Positions 1 to 7,927 of a stretch of 24,658 nucleotides of DNA are shown piece after piece. The notes under the pieces were generated by a model. It was not told where the DNA came from. It was given only the letters and a program-made list of their open reading frames with translations, and ran no database searches. The stretch comes from JAWWPY01 sp964412845 (GTDB taxonomy: Bacteria; Actinomycetota; Actinomycetes; Streptosporangiales; Streptosporangiaceae), in assembly GCA_964412845.1 (NCBI GenBank), contig CAYPQM010000103.1, positions 1 through 24,658 on the forward strand, read 5' to 3'. How positions within the stretch are numbered: the first letter of the stretch is position 1; each line of letters begins with the position of its first letter. The position numbers and the translations under genes are program-made.

Positions 1-1
1 C

Positions 2-2338
2 CGCGCCGACGGCATCACGGTGCCGATCTACCACAACGACAAGGGCCGCAACGGCTTCTGGACCCCGGGCAGCTTCCCCACGCCAGACAGCAACTACCTG
101 TACGCGTTCGACGGCTACCCGTCAGCCAGCGGCGCACCGCCGGACTGGGGCTACTACGGGCCGGGCGGGGCGAAAGGCGGCGCCAGCGCCAGCCCGACGA
201 CACCGGGGTTCGAGGCGGAGTTCGGCGGCGGCTTCTTCGACCCCTGGGGCGGCGCGCCCTGGCACGGCCAGGGCTACGCCTTCGAGCGCGCCTTTGACGG
301 CCCGGCCTATGAGCGGCAGTTCTACCTCACCAACGTGGCCAACGGCATCAAGCTGCAGAGCGTGTACATGACCTTCGGCGGGACGTCGTGGGGCTGGCTG
401 CCCGCCTCCGTCGTCTACACCTCCTACGACTACGGCGCCGCGATCGACGAGGCCCGCCAGCTCACGCCCAAGATCCCCGCCATGAAAGAGCTGGGCTACT
501 TCCTGCAGTCCGTCACTGACATCGCCAAAGTGGATCCCGCTGACGCCGTCGTCGCCTCGGACCCGCTGGTCAAGACCTACCACCTGGCCAACCCGGACAC
601 CGGCACGCACTTCTACTTCGCCCGCAACGACCACACCACCGACCTCACGTTCACGGTGCCTATCACGACCCCGGATGGCTCATACACCGTGCCGCAGACC
701 GGCACGATGGCGCTCAACGGCAAGGACATGAAGGTCCTCGTCGCCGCGTACCGCATGGACTCGGCCCACCTCGTCTACACCACCTCCCACCTGATGACGC
801 ACACCCCAGCCGGGAACCAGGACATCGCGCTACTGGCGAGCCGGCCCGGGGATGACGGCGAGACGGTGCTGCGCTACCCGGCCGCGGCGGCCGGTCCCGC
901 CGTCACGGTTCTGGCCGGCTCGCCGGTGACCTCGTCGTGGGACGCGGCCACCGGCGACCTGCTGCTCAGCTACACCCACACCGGCGTCACCCAGGTGCGC
1001 GTCGACCCGGGCGGGACGGCCCGGCCACTGCTCCTGCTGCTGATCGACGACGACGCGGCGGCGACGTTCTGGCGGCTTGACACTGACACCGGACCGGTGA
1101 TTATCAGCGGCCCGGAACTCGTCCGCTCAGCCAGCCAGCGCGGGCCGGTTCTCGAACTCACCGGTGACACGACGGCAGCCGCACCGCTGGAGGTGTGGGG
1201 ACCCCGTTATCCCGTCGTGGTGATGTGGAACGGCAGGCCGGTAGCCACCTCGCGGACAGCGGCGGGGAGCCTGGCCGCCCGCTCATCCCTGGCCGCACCG
1301 CCAGCGCTCACCCTGCCGGTCATCGGCGGCTGGAAGTACGCGACGGAGAATCCCGAAGCCGGTCCCGGCTTCGACGACAGCGGCTGGGCCTTGGCCGATA
1401 AGACCACCTCATCCAGCGCGACCGCGGTGCCGGCTGGCCAGCCGGTGCTGTTCACCGACGACTACGGCTTCCACTATGGCGATGTGTGGTACCGGGGTTC
1501 ATGGTCGGGCACGGCGGGCGCCACGTCGGCCGCCATCAGCTACCAGACCGGCCAGGTCGGCATGTTCCTGGCCTGGCTGGACGGGACGTTCCTCGGCGCG
1601 GGCGAGATCCCGGCGCCCACATCCAGCCAGTCCACCGTGCAGGGCTGGGCCGCGACGGTCACGCTGCCGATTCCGCCGGCCGGGCAGGACGCGGGGGACC
1701 ACGTGCTCGCGGTGCTGGTACGGCCGATGTCACACCAGGAGGACGGCGGCGCGAACAACGCGTTCAAGCAGGCACTCGGGCTGACCGCGGTGACCTTCAC
1801 TGGCGCCTCGCCCGCGGTCACCTGGCGTATCCAGGGCACGCTCGGCGGCGAGACGCCCAGCGACCCGGTGCGCGGGCCGGTCAACAACGGTGGCCTCTAC
1901 GGTGAGCGGTCCGGTTGGTATCTGCCGGGCTTCCCGGACCGGCACTGGGCTGGTGTGTCGCTGCCCAGTTCCGATCCCCGGCCGGGCGTCGCGTGGTACC
2001 GGACGACGTTCCGGCTGAAGGTGCCCCCCGGCGTCGATACCTCCATCGGGCTGGCCATCAGCGACGACCCGTCGAAGTCCTACCGGGCGCAGATCTTCCT
2101 CAACGGATGGAACGTCGGTCAGTACATCAACAATGTCGGTCCGCAGCACACGTTCGTGCTGCCGGCCGGCATCCTGAAGTCAGGTGAGGAGAACACCCTG
2201 GCCATCGCCGTGCTCGCGGACGGCTCCACCGCTGGCGGGCTTGGCCGCGTGACGCTGGTGAACCTGGGCACCGCAGCCGGTGGTGTGCCGGTGCTCCCGG
2301 TGCGCTCACCGGGCTACGCCGCCAACCCGGGCCGGTGA
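2..2338 (+). CDS. Beta-galactosidase, glycoside hydrolase family 35, C-terminal part (5' end outside window)
   Basis: The frame is open from the left edge, so the true start, any signal peptide and the acid/base half of the TIM barrel lie outside the window. A GTG at 20 is internal to the domain, not a start. The visible part begins in the end of the GH35 catalytic barrel: residues 65-78 (counted from that GTG) read EAEFGGGFFDPWGG, matching the segment that carries the nucleophile glutamate in fungal and actinobacterial GH35 enzymes. After it come the beta-rich domain 2/3 region and two jelly-roll domains (about 440-590 and 620-760) with conserved tryptophan and glycine patterns, as in the large multi-domain beta-galactosidases of about 1000 residues. 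The enzyme would release terminal beta-D-galactose from oligo- or polysaccharides, probably outside the cell. The stop lies 11 bp from that of the convergent rhodanese. The family is clear; the exact substrate is not. Confidence 0.9.
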   Translation, partial: RADGITVPIYHNDKGRNGFWTPGSFPTPDSNYLYAFDGYPSASGAPPDWGYYGPGGAKGGASASPTTPGFEAEFGGGFFDPWGGAPWHGQGYAFERAFDGPAYERQFYLTNVANGIKLQSVYMTFGGTSWGWLPASVVYTSYDYGAAIDEARQLTPKIPAMKELGYFLQSVTDIAKVDPADAVVASDPLVKTYHLANPDTGTHFYFARNDHTTDLTFTVPITTPDGSYTVPQTGTMALNGKDMKVLVAAYRMDSAHLVYTTSHLMTHTPAGNQDIALLASRPGDDGETVLRYPAAAAGPAVTVLAGSPVTSSWDAATGDLLLSYTHTGVTQVRVDPGGTARPLLLLLIDDDAAATFWRLDTDTGPVIISGPELVRSASQRGPVLELTGDTTAAAPLEVWGPRYPVVVMWNGRPVATSRTAAGSLAARSSLAAPPALTLPVIGGWKYATENPEAGPGFDDSGWALADKTTSSSATAVPAGQPVLFTDDYGFHYGDVWYRGSWSGTAGATSAAISYQTGQVGMFLAWLDGTFLGAGEIPAPTSSQSTVQGWAATVTLPIPPAGQDAGDHVLAVLVRPMSHQEDGGANNAFKQALGLTAVTFTGASPAVTWRIQGTLGGETPSDPVRGPVNNGGLYGERSGWYLPGFPDRHWAGVSLPSSDPRPGVAWYRTTFRLKVPPGVDTSIGLAISDDPSKSYRAQIFLNGWNVGQYINNVGPQHTFVLPAGILKSGEENTLAIAVLADGSTAGGLGRVTLVNLGTAAGGVPVLPVRSPGYAANPGR

Positions 2339-2355
2339 GGCTCAGCCGGTCAGGC
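2331..2355. repeat. Short near-tandem duplication spanning two convergent stop codons
   Basis: GCCGGTGAGGC at 2331-2341 is repeated as GCCGGTCAGGC at 2345-2355, 10 of 11 bases identical with a period of 14. The first copy holds the TGA of the GH35 gene and the second holds the reverse-strand stop of the rhodanese gene. It could be a local duplication or chance in GC-rich sequence. Confidence 0.4.
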
Positions 2356-2682
2356 CACGAACGGGGTGTTGCCGGGCGGGCATTCCATCGCGCGGCCGGC
2401 CGCGTGCCAGCCGATCATGCCGTCCGACACGTTGAGCACCTGCCAGCCCACGCCGGCCAGCGAGTGGGCGGCGTGGTTGGAGCGGGCTCCCGACCGGCAG
2501 ATCACATAGACCGGGTCGTCCTGGGGGATCTCCAGGTAGCGGGCGCCGAGCTCGCCAAGCGGGATGTGCAGCGCACCGGGCGCGTGACCCGCTGTCCACT
2601 CATCAAGTTCCCGCACATCCACCAGGCGGGCTTCCGCGGGCACATCGGCCGCGGGCACCTGCGGCACCGCTTCCGGATTCAT
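2350..2682 (-). CDS. Single-domain rhodanese-like sulfurtransferase
   Basis: This 110-residue protein is one rhodanese domain, the usual length for stand-alone GlpE/PspE-type proteins. It shows the N-terminal LVDVRELDEWTAGHAPGALHIPL signature and the active-site loop CRSGARS, with catalytic Cys62 carrying the persulfide. The C-terminal end reads LNVSDGMIGWHAAG, also typical. The family moves sulfane sulfur from donors such as thiosulfate to thiol acceptors in the cytoplasm. There is no signal peptide or membrane segment. The ATG at 2682 is preceded by an AAGGGGG ribosome binding site about 6 nt upstream. It lies downstream of the SWIM gene on the same strand (102 bp gap) and converges on the GH35 gene. 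Physiological donor and acceptor cannot be read from sequence. Confidence 0.9.
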   Translation of the reverse strand: MNPEAVPQVPAADVPAEARLVDVRELDEWTAGHAPGALHIPLGELGARYLEIPQDDPVYVICRSGARSNHAAHSLAGVGWQVLNVSDGMIGWHAAGRAMECPPGNTPFVA

Positions 2683-2784
2683 CCGGTCCCCCTTCGCTCA
2701 TGGCCCTGCTACGGACCGCCGACGATAGCCGATGATGGCCTGCGCGCGGGGCCGCCGATGCGAAGACAGGGTACCCGCGTGGCC

Positions 2785-3711
2785 TCAGCCGTCGGCATCG
2801 TCCGAGGTCGCGCCAGCGAGCCGCGCGTAGCCACGGCCAAGGAGGGTAGCCAGGTCCTGGCCGCGGACCCGGACCGGCGGCGGCTCGACGGTCCGCAGCA
2901 GCAGGTCAGGCGCGCTGACCGGGGTCGCCGGCACGGCGCGCAGGCGCGCCCGGCTCATGCCCGGCGACCAGAACGCCGCCGGCCCCCGGTCCGGCACGCA
3001 CTGGGCGAGCGGCGGGGCGGTGACGTCGATCACCGGGCCCGGCTGCGCCGGGGCGGCCGGCGGGAGCCGGCGCAGTGAGCCGAGCAGTTCGTCGCGGCCC
3101 CGGCCACGCCAGGCCAGCACGGCGAACGGGTCGTGGTCGAACGCCTCCGCCAGGACGTAGCAGACCGCGGCCAGATGCTTGCAGGGCACGCCCCAGTCCG
3201 GGCAGGAGCAGGACATCTCAAGGTCACGCGCAGAACGCGGGAACAGCGGGGTGCCGCACTCCGCGAAGACGTCCTCAATCTCCGGCGGCATCTCCCCGGC
3301 CAGCAGCTTCGCGCGGAACAGCGCCTGGGCGCCGAGCGCGTCGGTGACCCGCCGCCACTGGGCGGTGGTGAGCGGGAGCACGCCGATGCGCACCGTGTAC
3401 GGGACCGGGCGGGAGCCCTGCACCCGCGCGGTGACCTTCCCCTGGGCCAGTTCGAAGTCCAGCACCTGCCCGGCCCGGGCGTAGCTGCGGCCGCGGGACA
3501 GCCGCCCGCTCATCCCGTATGACTCCAGCACGTCGATGAACCGGCGGGACCACCAGGTCTCCCCGATGGCGCCGCGCTTGCTGCGCGCCTTGATCCCACC
3601 GTCCACCCGGCGCGGGCCGCCGGCCACCTCGTGCCACCAGGCCTCGCCGCGCCTGGTCACCGGCTGGTCCCCCGGCCCGGGCGGGCCGGGGGGCCCGGCA
3701 CCGGAAGTCAC
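2785..3711 (-). CDS. SWIM zinc-finger domain protein, partner of the SNF2 helicase
   Basis: A 308-residue protein whose clear motif is a SWIM zinc finger CxCx6CxH: Cys168, Cys170, Cys177 and His179 in CSCPDWGVPCKHL, followed by the usual hydrophobic AAVCYVLAEAF helix. SWIM domains bind zinc and are thought to mediate nucleic-acid or protein contacts. Upstream is a conserved-looking segment (about 45-150) starting with GETWWSRRFIDVLE, typical of the actinobacterial SWIM proteins encoded next to SNF2 helicases; the C-terminal 100 residues are proline-rich and less ordered. I chose the GTG at 3711, which overlaps the helicase stop (GTGA, 4 nt) and implies translational coupling. The frame stays open 81 codons further upstream, but that stretch lies inside the helicase gene and reads as an arginine-rich shadow. 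The two products probably act together; their process is unknown. Confidence 0.85.
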   Translation of the reverse strand: MTSGAGPPGPPGPGDQPVTRRGEAWWHEVAGGPRRVDGGIKARSKRGAIGETWWSRRFIDVLESYGMSGRLSRGRSYARAGQVLDFELAQGKVTARVQGSRPVPYTVRIGVLPLTTAQWRRVTDALGAQALFRAKLLAGEMPPEIEDVFAECGTPLFPRSARDLEMSCSCPDWGVPCKHLAAVCYVLAEAFDHDPFAVLAWRGRGRDELLGSLRRLPPAAPAQPGPVIDVTAPPLAQCVPDRGPAAFWSPGMSRARLRAVPATPVSAPDLLLRTVEPPPVRVRGQDLATLLGRGYARLAGATSDDADG

Positions 3712-6700
3712 TGGGACACCGCTTCGGGAGACAGCGCGAGCACGTCGCGCAGGTCGGCGACCGACAGTTCGGTCAGCCAGCCCTCGCCAGTCCCGACGAT
3801 CCGCTCGGCCAGTGCCTTCTTCTCCTCGATCATGGCGTCGATCCGCTCCTCCAGCGTGCCGACGCAGACAAACTTGCGCACCTGCACGTCCTTGCGCTGG
3901 CCGATCCGGAACGCCCGGTCCGTGGCCTGGTCTTCCACGGCCGGGTTCCACCACCGGTCAACGTGAATCACATGATTGGCGGCGGTGAGGTTCAATCCGG
4001 TGCCGCCGGCTTTGAGGGACAGCAGGAAGAGGGCTGGTTCCGTGAGGGATTGAAATTCTTCGACCATCGTGTCGCGTTTCATTTTCGGTGTGCCTCCGTG
4101 CAGGAACAGCACGGGGCAGCCGAGCCGCGCGGCCAAATACGGCTGCAGCATCCGGCCGAACTCGGCGTACTGGGTGAAGCACAGCGCCCGCTCCCCCGCG
4201 GCCACGACCTCGTCGCAGATCTCCTCCAGGCGGGCGAGCTTGCCGGACCGGCCGGGCAGCCGGGAGGAGTCGCCGAGCAGATGCGCCGGATGGTTGCAGA
4301 CCTGCTTCAGCTTGGCCATTGTCGCCAGCACCAGGCCGCGGCGCTCGATGCCCTCCTCGGCGGCCTCGATCCGGGCCAGCATGTCCGTGACCGTCGCCTG
4401 GTAGAGCGACGCCTGCTCGGGCGTGAGGTTGCACCAGACCTTCATCTCCTGCTTCTCCGGCAGGTCGGAGATGATCGTCTTGTCGGTCTTGACCCGGCGC
4501 AGGATGAACGGGCCGGTGAGCTGCCGGAGCCGGTCGGACGCCCTCTCGTCGCCGTGGCGCTCCACCGGGATCGCGAACTGGGTGCGGAACTTCTCCGCCG
4601 GGCCGAGCAGGCCGGGGCTGGTGAACTCCATGATCGACCAGAGCTCGCTGAGGCGGTTCTCCACCGGGGTGCCGGTCAGCGCGATCCGGGATGCGGCGGG
4701 CAGGCTCCGGACCGCCTTGGCCTGGCGGGTACCCGGGTTCTTGATGTTCTGCGCCTCGTCGCAGACCACCCGGCCCCAGCTGACCTCGGCCAGCGCGTCG
4801 CGGTCCCGGACGGCGATCGCGTAGGTGGTGATGACCAGGTCGGCCGCGCTCAGGGCATCACGCAGCCCGTCGCCGGTCAGCCGGTCAGACCCGTGGTGCA
4901 CATGCACGGCCAGGTCCGGCGTGAACCGCTCCGCCTCCCGCTCCCAGTTGCCAACGAGCGACATGGGACACACAAGCAACGTCGGCGCGATGTCACTGCC
5001 AGGTGCATGCTCATGTGAGAGCAATGCTAGTGTTTGTACGGATTTACCCAGTCCCATGTCGTCTGCGAGGATTCCGCCCATTCCGAGGCCGCCGAGGAAC
5101 GACAGCCAGGCCACGCCGCGCTCCTGGTAAGGGCGGAGGGTGCCGCGGAAGGACTCAGGCGTGGCGATAGGAGCTAGGCGACGCTCGGCTTGGCCGGAGA
5201 GCAGGTCGCCTAGCCAGCCATCGGCGTCTACGTCGGTGACCGGGAGGTCGTCCTCGGGGCCGCGCAGGCCCGCGAGCAATGCATCCCCGGCACGCATTGC
5301 GCCGGACTGGGCACGCTCCAGGAAGCGCATCGCGGCTTTCAGGTTCCGCTCGTCCAGTTCCACCCACTGGCCCCGGATCCTGACCAGGGGAATCTTCAGC
5401 CGGGCCAGTTCGGCAAGTTCGTCCGGGTCCAGGGCCTGGTCGCCGACCGCCAGGTCGTAGCGGAACTGGACCAGGTCATTCAGGCCGAACGCGGCGTCCT
5501 TGACCGCCCCGGTCCCCGGCGTGCTCGACGACCGGGAGGTGAGCTTGAGGCCGAGCCGTGCCTTGCGGGCCCAGTCCGGCAGCAGCACGCCGAACCCGGC
5601 GCCCGACAGCAGCGGTCCGGTCTCCTTCAGGAACCGGAACGCGCCCGCGGTATCCAGGGTCGCCGCGGCCGGGGCGGCGTGGCGCAGTTCGGCATCCAGT
5701 TCCGGGAAGAGCCGGCCAGCGGCGCCCAAGCCGGCCAGCAACTCCTCCTCGGGGTGCTTGATCCCGCCCACCGGCAGGGCCGCATCACCCGCCCAGATGT
5801 CATCAGCGGCAATCATCAGGCTCGGATCGTCGGTGGACTGCAGCGAGAACTCGACCCGCCAGAGCGCGCGATCGGTGGCCGCCTCATGGCCGGCCCGGAT
5901 CACCTCAGGGGCCTCGGCGGTGTCATCCGGCGCCGATTCGGCTGGCCGGCCGTCCGGTATCCGCTCGACCGGCCCGTCGCCTGATGCAGGCGCGGCCAGG
6001 GCGTCGTCCGGGTCCGGGTCCGGCTCGACGAGCCGGAAGCAGGTGCGCACCGGGCCCGCTGGCGCCTGCGCGGCCGACCGCCAGCCGGCCAGCACGCTGG
6101 CGAGTCCGGCGGCTTCCGCTGACTCCTCCGGCACGGTGACCGCGACCCGAGCATCGGAGCCGGTCAGCGCCGCCACCCAGCGCTCGGCCAGCGCGGCCTG
6201 GGCCGGCCGCCGGCCGCGCCGGACGGGCAGCAGTGACCAGCCCGGCCGGCCGGCATCCAGCCGGGCCCGCACGGCGGCGTCAGCCAGTGCGTCGAGCGCC
6301 GCCGCCAGCACCAGCGCGGGCTGCTCCCCGGTCGGCTGGGTCGCCCGGCACAGCGGCGGCATGGCCGCGGCGAGATCGCGCGCCCGGTGCGCGTCGGGGC
6401 CGGTCAGCACGGGACGCCAGCGCGCCGCGTAGCCAGCGTGCCCCGCTTCCAGGACCGGAAGGACACGGCCCCGTCCGGCCAGGTCGGCCGCCAGGGCCGC
6501 GACCGCCGACCAGTAGACCGCCGACCCGCCCGCTACCGCGGTGACAGTCTCCGGGGACAGGTCCGGGGCGGCCACATCCACGGCTCCCTGATCGGCGGAA
6601 GCGGCCAGCAGGTCCAGGTCGGCAAGCAGGTCGAGCGCTGCCGCGGGCTCGAAGATCAATGCTGGGACGCGCCAGGGGGTGAGCGTGACGCGACCCGTCC

Positions 6701-7010
6701 CACTCCCCGGCCGGGCCTCCCCGGTGCCCTGCGGCCAGATCAGTTCCGGGGAGGCCAGCGGGCCGTCAGCGGTCGCGGGCAGATGCAGGGTGAGTTCGTC
6801 CTCCATGGCCTTTCGGGCCAGTCCGGGGAACGGCTCCGGCAAATCGGCCAGCACCTCGGCGAGGGTGTCCGGGTCACTGGCGAACGGGTGCGGCCGTGCC
6901 GCCCGGGACGGGCGCCGGCCCCCCGGCGGCGGTACCCGGGACGGGTACCGCGAGTCCTCAGCCCACAGGCAGAGCGCGTCGTCCGCCCAGATCCCGTGGA
7001 TGACCAGCAT
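3708..7010 (-). CDS. SNF2-family DEAD/DEAH-box helicase-like ATPase
   Basis: A 1100-residue Swi2/Snf2 ATPase. The N-terminal half (about 1-600) is the poorly conserved bacterial SNF2-associated region. The C-terminal half has all core motifs: motif I GILADDMGLGKS with Lys656, motif II DEAQ at 751-754, motif III ALTGTPVEN, motif V GGTGLNLTAANHVIH, and motif VI QATDRAFRIGQ with Arg1035. Such enzymes translocate on double-stranded DNA and remodel protein-DNA complexes rather than unwind strands. The ATG at 7010 (MLVIHGIWADD) has GAGGAG 10 nt upstream; an in-frame extension to 7070 has no support. It is translationally coupled to the SWIM gene by GTGA. The mycobacterial relative is, from memory, HelZ (Rv2101). 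Codon use drops in GC at about 3955-4095 and 4950-5100, over motifs V and I. Family certain, role unknown. Confidence 0.93.
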   Translation of the reverse strand: MLVIHGIWADDALCLWAEDSRYPSRVPPPGGRRPSRAARPHPFASDPDTLAEVLADLPEPFPGLARKAMEDELTLHLPATADGPLASPELIWPQGTGEARPGSGTGRVTLTPWRVPALIFEPAAALDLLADLDLLAASADQGAVDVAAPDLSPETVTAVAGGSAVYWSAVAALAADLAGRGRVLPVLEAGHAGYAARWRPVLTGPDAHRARDLAAAMPPLCRATQPTGEQPALVLAAALDALADAAVRARLDAGRPGWSLLPVRRGRRPAQAALAERWVAALTGSDARVAVTVPEESAEAAGLASVLAGWRSAAQAPAGPVRTCFRLVEPDPDPDDALAAPASGDGPVERIPDGRPAESAPDDTAEAPEVIRAGHEAATDRALWRVEFSLQSTDDPSLMIAADDIWAGDAALPVGGIKHPEEELLAGLGAAGRLFPELDAELRHAAPAAATLDTAGAFRFLKETGPLLSGAGFGVLLPDWARKARLGLKLTSRSSSTPGTGAVKDAAFGLNDLVQFRYDLAVGDQALDPDELAELARLKIPLVRIRGQWVELDERNLKAAMRFLERAQSGAMRAGDALLAGLRGPEDDLPVTDVDADGWLGDLLSGQAERRLAPIATPESFRGTLRPYQERGVAWLSFLGGLGMGGILADDMGLGKSVQTLALLSHEHAPGSDIAPTLLVCPMSLVGNWEREAERFTPDLAVHVHHGSDRLTGDGLRDALSAADLVITTYAIAVRDRDALAEVSWGRVVCDEAQNIKNPGTRQAKAVRSLPAASRIALTGTPVENRLSELWSIMEFTSPGLLGPAEKFRTQFAIPVERHGDERASDRLRQLTGPFILRRVKTDKTIISDLPEKQEMKVWCNLTPEQASLYQATVTDMLARIEAAEEGIERRGLVLATMAKLKQVCNHPAHLLGDSSRLPGRSGKLARLEEICDEVVAAGERALCFTQYAEFGRMLQPYLAARLGCPVLFLHGGTPKMKRDTMVEEFQSLTEPALFLLSLKAGGTGLNLTAANHVIHVDRWWNPAVEDQATDRAFRIGQRKDVQVRKFVCVGTLEERIDAMIEEKKALAERIVGTGEGWLTELSVADLRDVLALSPEAVSQ

Positions 7011-7126
7011 GTGTCGCGCACTCCTCGGCCCCGCCTGGCGGGCCCCGCCCGGCTTCCGCCACGCTAGCAACCGGCACTGTCACCCGGCCCGGAATGAGCG
7101 CCGTGCCGGGAAGGTTGGAGAACGGC

Positions 7127-7615
7127 GTGATCGTACGTGACGCCAGGCCCAGCGAAATCCCCGCGATCGGCGACCTGCGGGTCGACGCCTACGCCGCGCA
7201 GGACTTCCTCTCGGACGGGTCCCACTACACCGAGACGCTTCGCGGACTCGGCCGCGAAGGCGACGGCCTGGTGCTCGCCGCCGTGGACGGCGGGCAGATC
7301 CTGGGCACGGTGATGCTGCAATCATGGCCGGACGGCGGGCACGTGGTCCGCGGCCCCGGCGAGGCTGAGATCCGGGCGCTCGCGGTGTCCCCGGGCGCGC
7401 AGGGCCGGGGAGTCGGCCGGGCGCTGCTCCAGGCGGTCACCGACCGGGCCATCGCCTTGGGTGCCCACCACCTGGTGCTGTGCACGCAGCCCGACATGTT
7501 CGCGGCCCAGCGCTTGTATGCGGCGGCCGGGTTCCGGCGCATCCCCGATCGCGACTGGTGCCCGGTGCCAGGCTTCCTGCTGCTGGCCTACGGGCGGCAA
7601 CTGCGCACCGGCTGA
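7127..7615 (+). CDS. GNAT family N-acetyltransferase
   Basis: A protein of about 162 residues covering one complete GNAT fold. The start IVRDARPSEIPAIGDLRVDAY is the usual beta1-alpha1 segment. The acetyl-CoA binding motif A is IRALAVSPGAQGRGVGRALL with Q/RxxGxG at about 92-97, and the C-terminal AAQRLYAAAGFRRI is motif B. These enzymes move acetyl from acetyl-CoA to an amine on a small molecule or protein; the substrate cannot be predicted. I prefer the GTG at 7127, with GGAG at 7117-7120 and a 6-nt spacer. An ATG at 7094 would add 11 residues but has no ribosome binding site. The gene is divergent from the SNF2 helicase and convergent with the small membrane protein gene at 7712. No signal peptide or membrane segment is seen. 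Confidence 0.88.
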   Translation: MIVRDARPSEIPAIGDLRVDAYAAQDFLSDGSHYTETLRGLGREGDGLVLAAVDGGQILGTVMLQSWPDGGHVVRGPGEAEIRALAVSPGAQGRGVGRALLQAVTDRAIALGAHHLVLCTQPDMFAAQRLYAAAGFRRIPDRDWCPVPGFLLLAYGRQLRTG

Positions 7616-7651
7616 CCTGCCCCGCCGCCGCGAGGCAACCGAGCCACCCCA

Positions 7652-7667
7652 GCCCGGATGGCCGGGC
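7652..7667. terminator. Small GC-rich stem-loop between convergent genes
   Basis: GCCCGG at 7652-7657 and CCGGGC at 7662-7667 form a 6-bp stem with a 4-nt loop in the 96-bp gap after the GNAT gene. There is no T-tract. It may act as a weak terminator of the kind common in high-GC genomes, or be chance. Confidence 0.3.
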
Positions 7668-7711
7668 AGGCATGAACCCGGCGGGGCTTGCGTGCGCTTA
7701 ACGGGCCTTGA

Positions 7712-7927
7712 TCAGGAGGCGGGGCCGTCGCTGACGCTGCCCGAATCCTCGATGTAGCCGGATTTGGCCGGCTTGCGGCTCTGTGCATCCGGGGTGATCT
7801 TGTGCAGTTGCTTGTTCATCGAGCGGAACAGGAAGAACAGCGCCAGGCCCATCGCGGCCACGACCAGGAACCCGAGAGCCCCAGGCTCGATGTCGTTAGC
7901 CGTGACGGCGGCCAGCACACCAGTCAC
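7712..7927 (-). CDS. Small single-pass membrane protein downstream of mca
   Basis: A 71-residue protein with a short periplasmic-like N-terminus (about 1-15), one strong hydrophobic segment GALGFLVVAAMGLALFFLFRSM (about 16-37), and a charged, polar tail (KQLHKITPDAQSRKPAKSGYIED). It would sit in the cytoplasmic membrane as a single pass; positive residues after the segment suggest the tail is cytoplasmic. The GTG start at 7927 overlaps the mca stop (GTGA, 4 nt), so it is translationally coupled to mca. A small protein downstream of mca is also, from memory, present in mycobacteria (Rv1083) and Streptomyces, which supports it being a real gene. Function unknown; membrane positioning of mycothiol-conjugate processing is only a guess. 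Confidence 0.8.
   Translation of the reverse strand: MTGVLAAVTANDIEPGALGFLVVAAMGLALFFLFRSMNKQLHKITPDAQSRKPAKSGYIEDSGSVSDGPAS

Noticed and set aside
3712..3954. 81-codon upstream extension of the SWIM protein frame
   Set aside because: Lies fully inside the SNF2 gene, is Arg/Gly-rich, and the GTGA overlap at 3711 gives a better start.
2708..7010. SNF2-SWIM-rhodanese as a complete known phage-defence system
   Set aside because: No methylase, nuclease, phospholipase or other defence partner is present, and the rhodanese is separated by 102 bp with no functional link.
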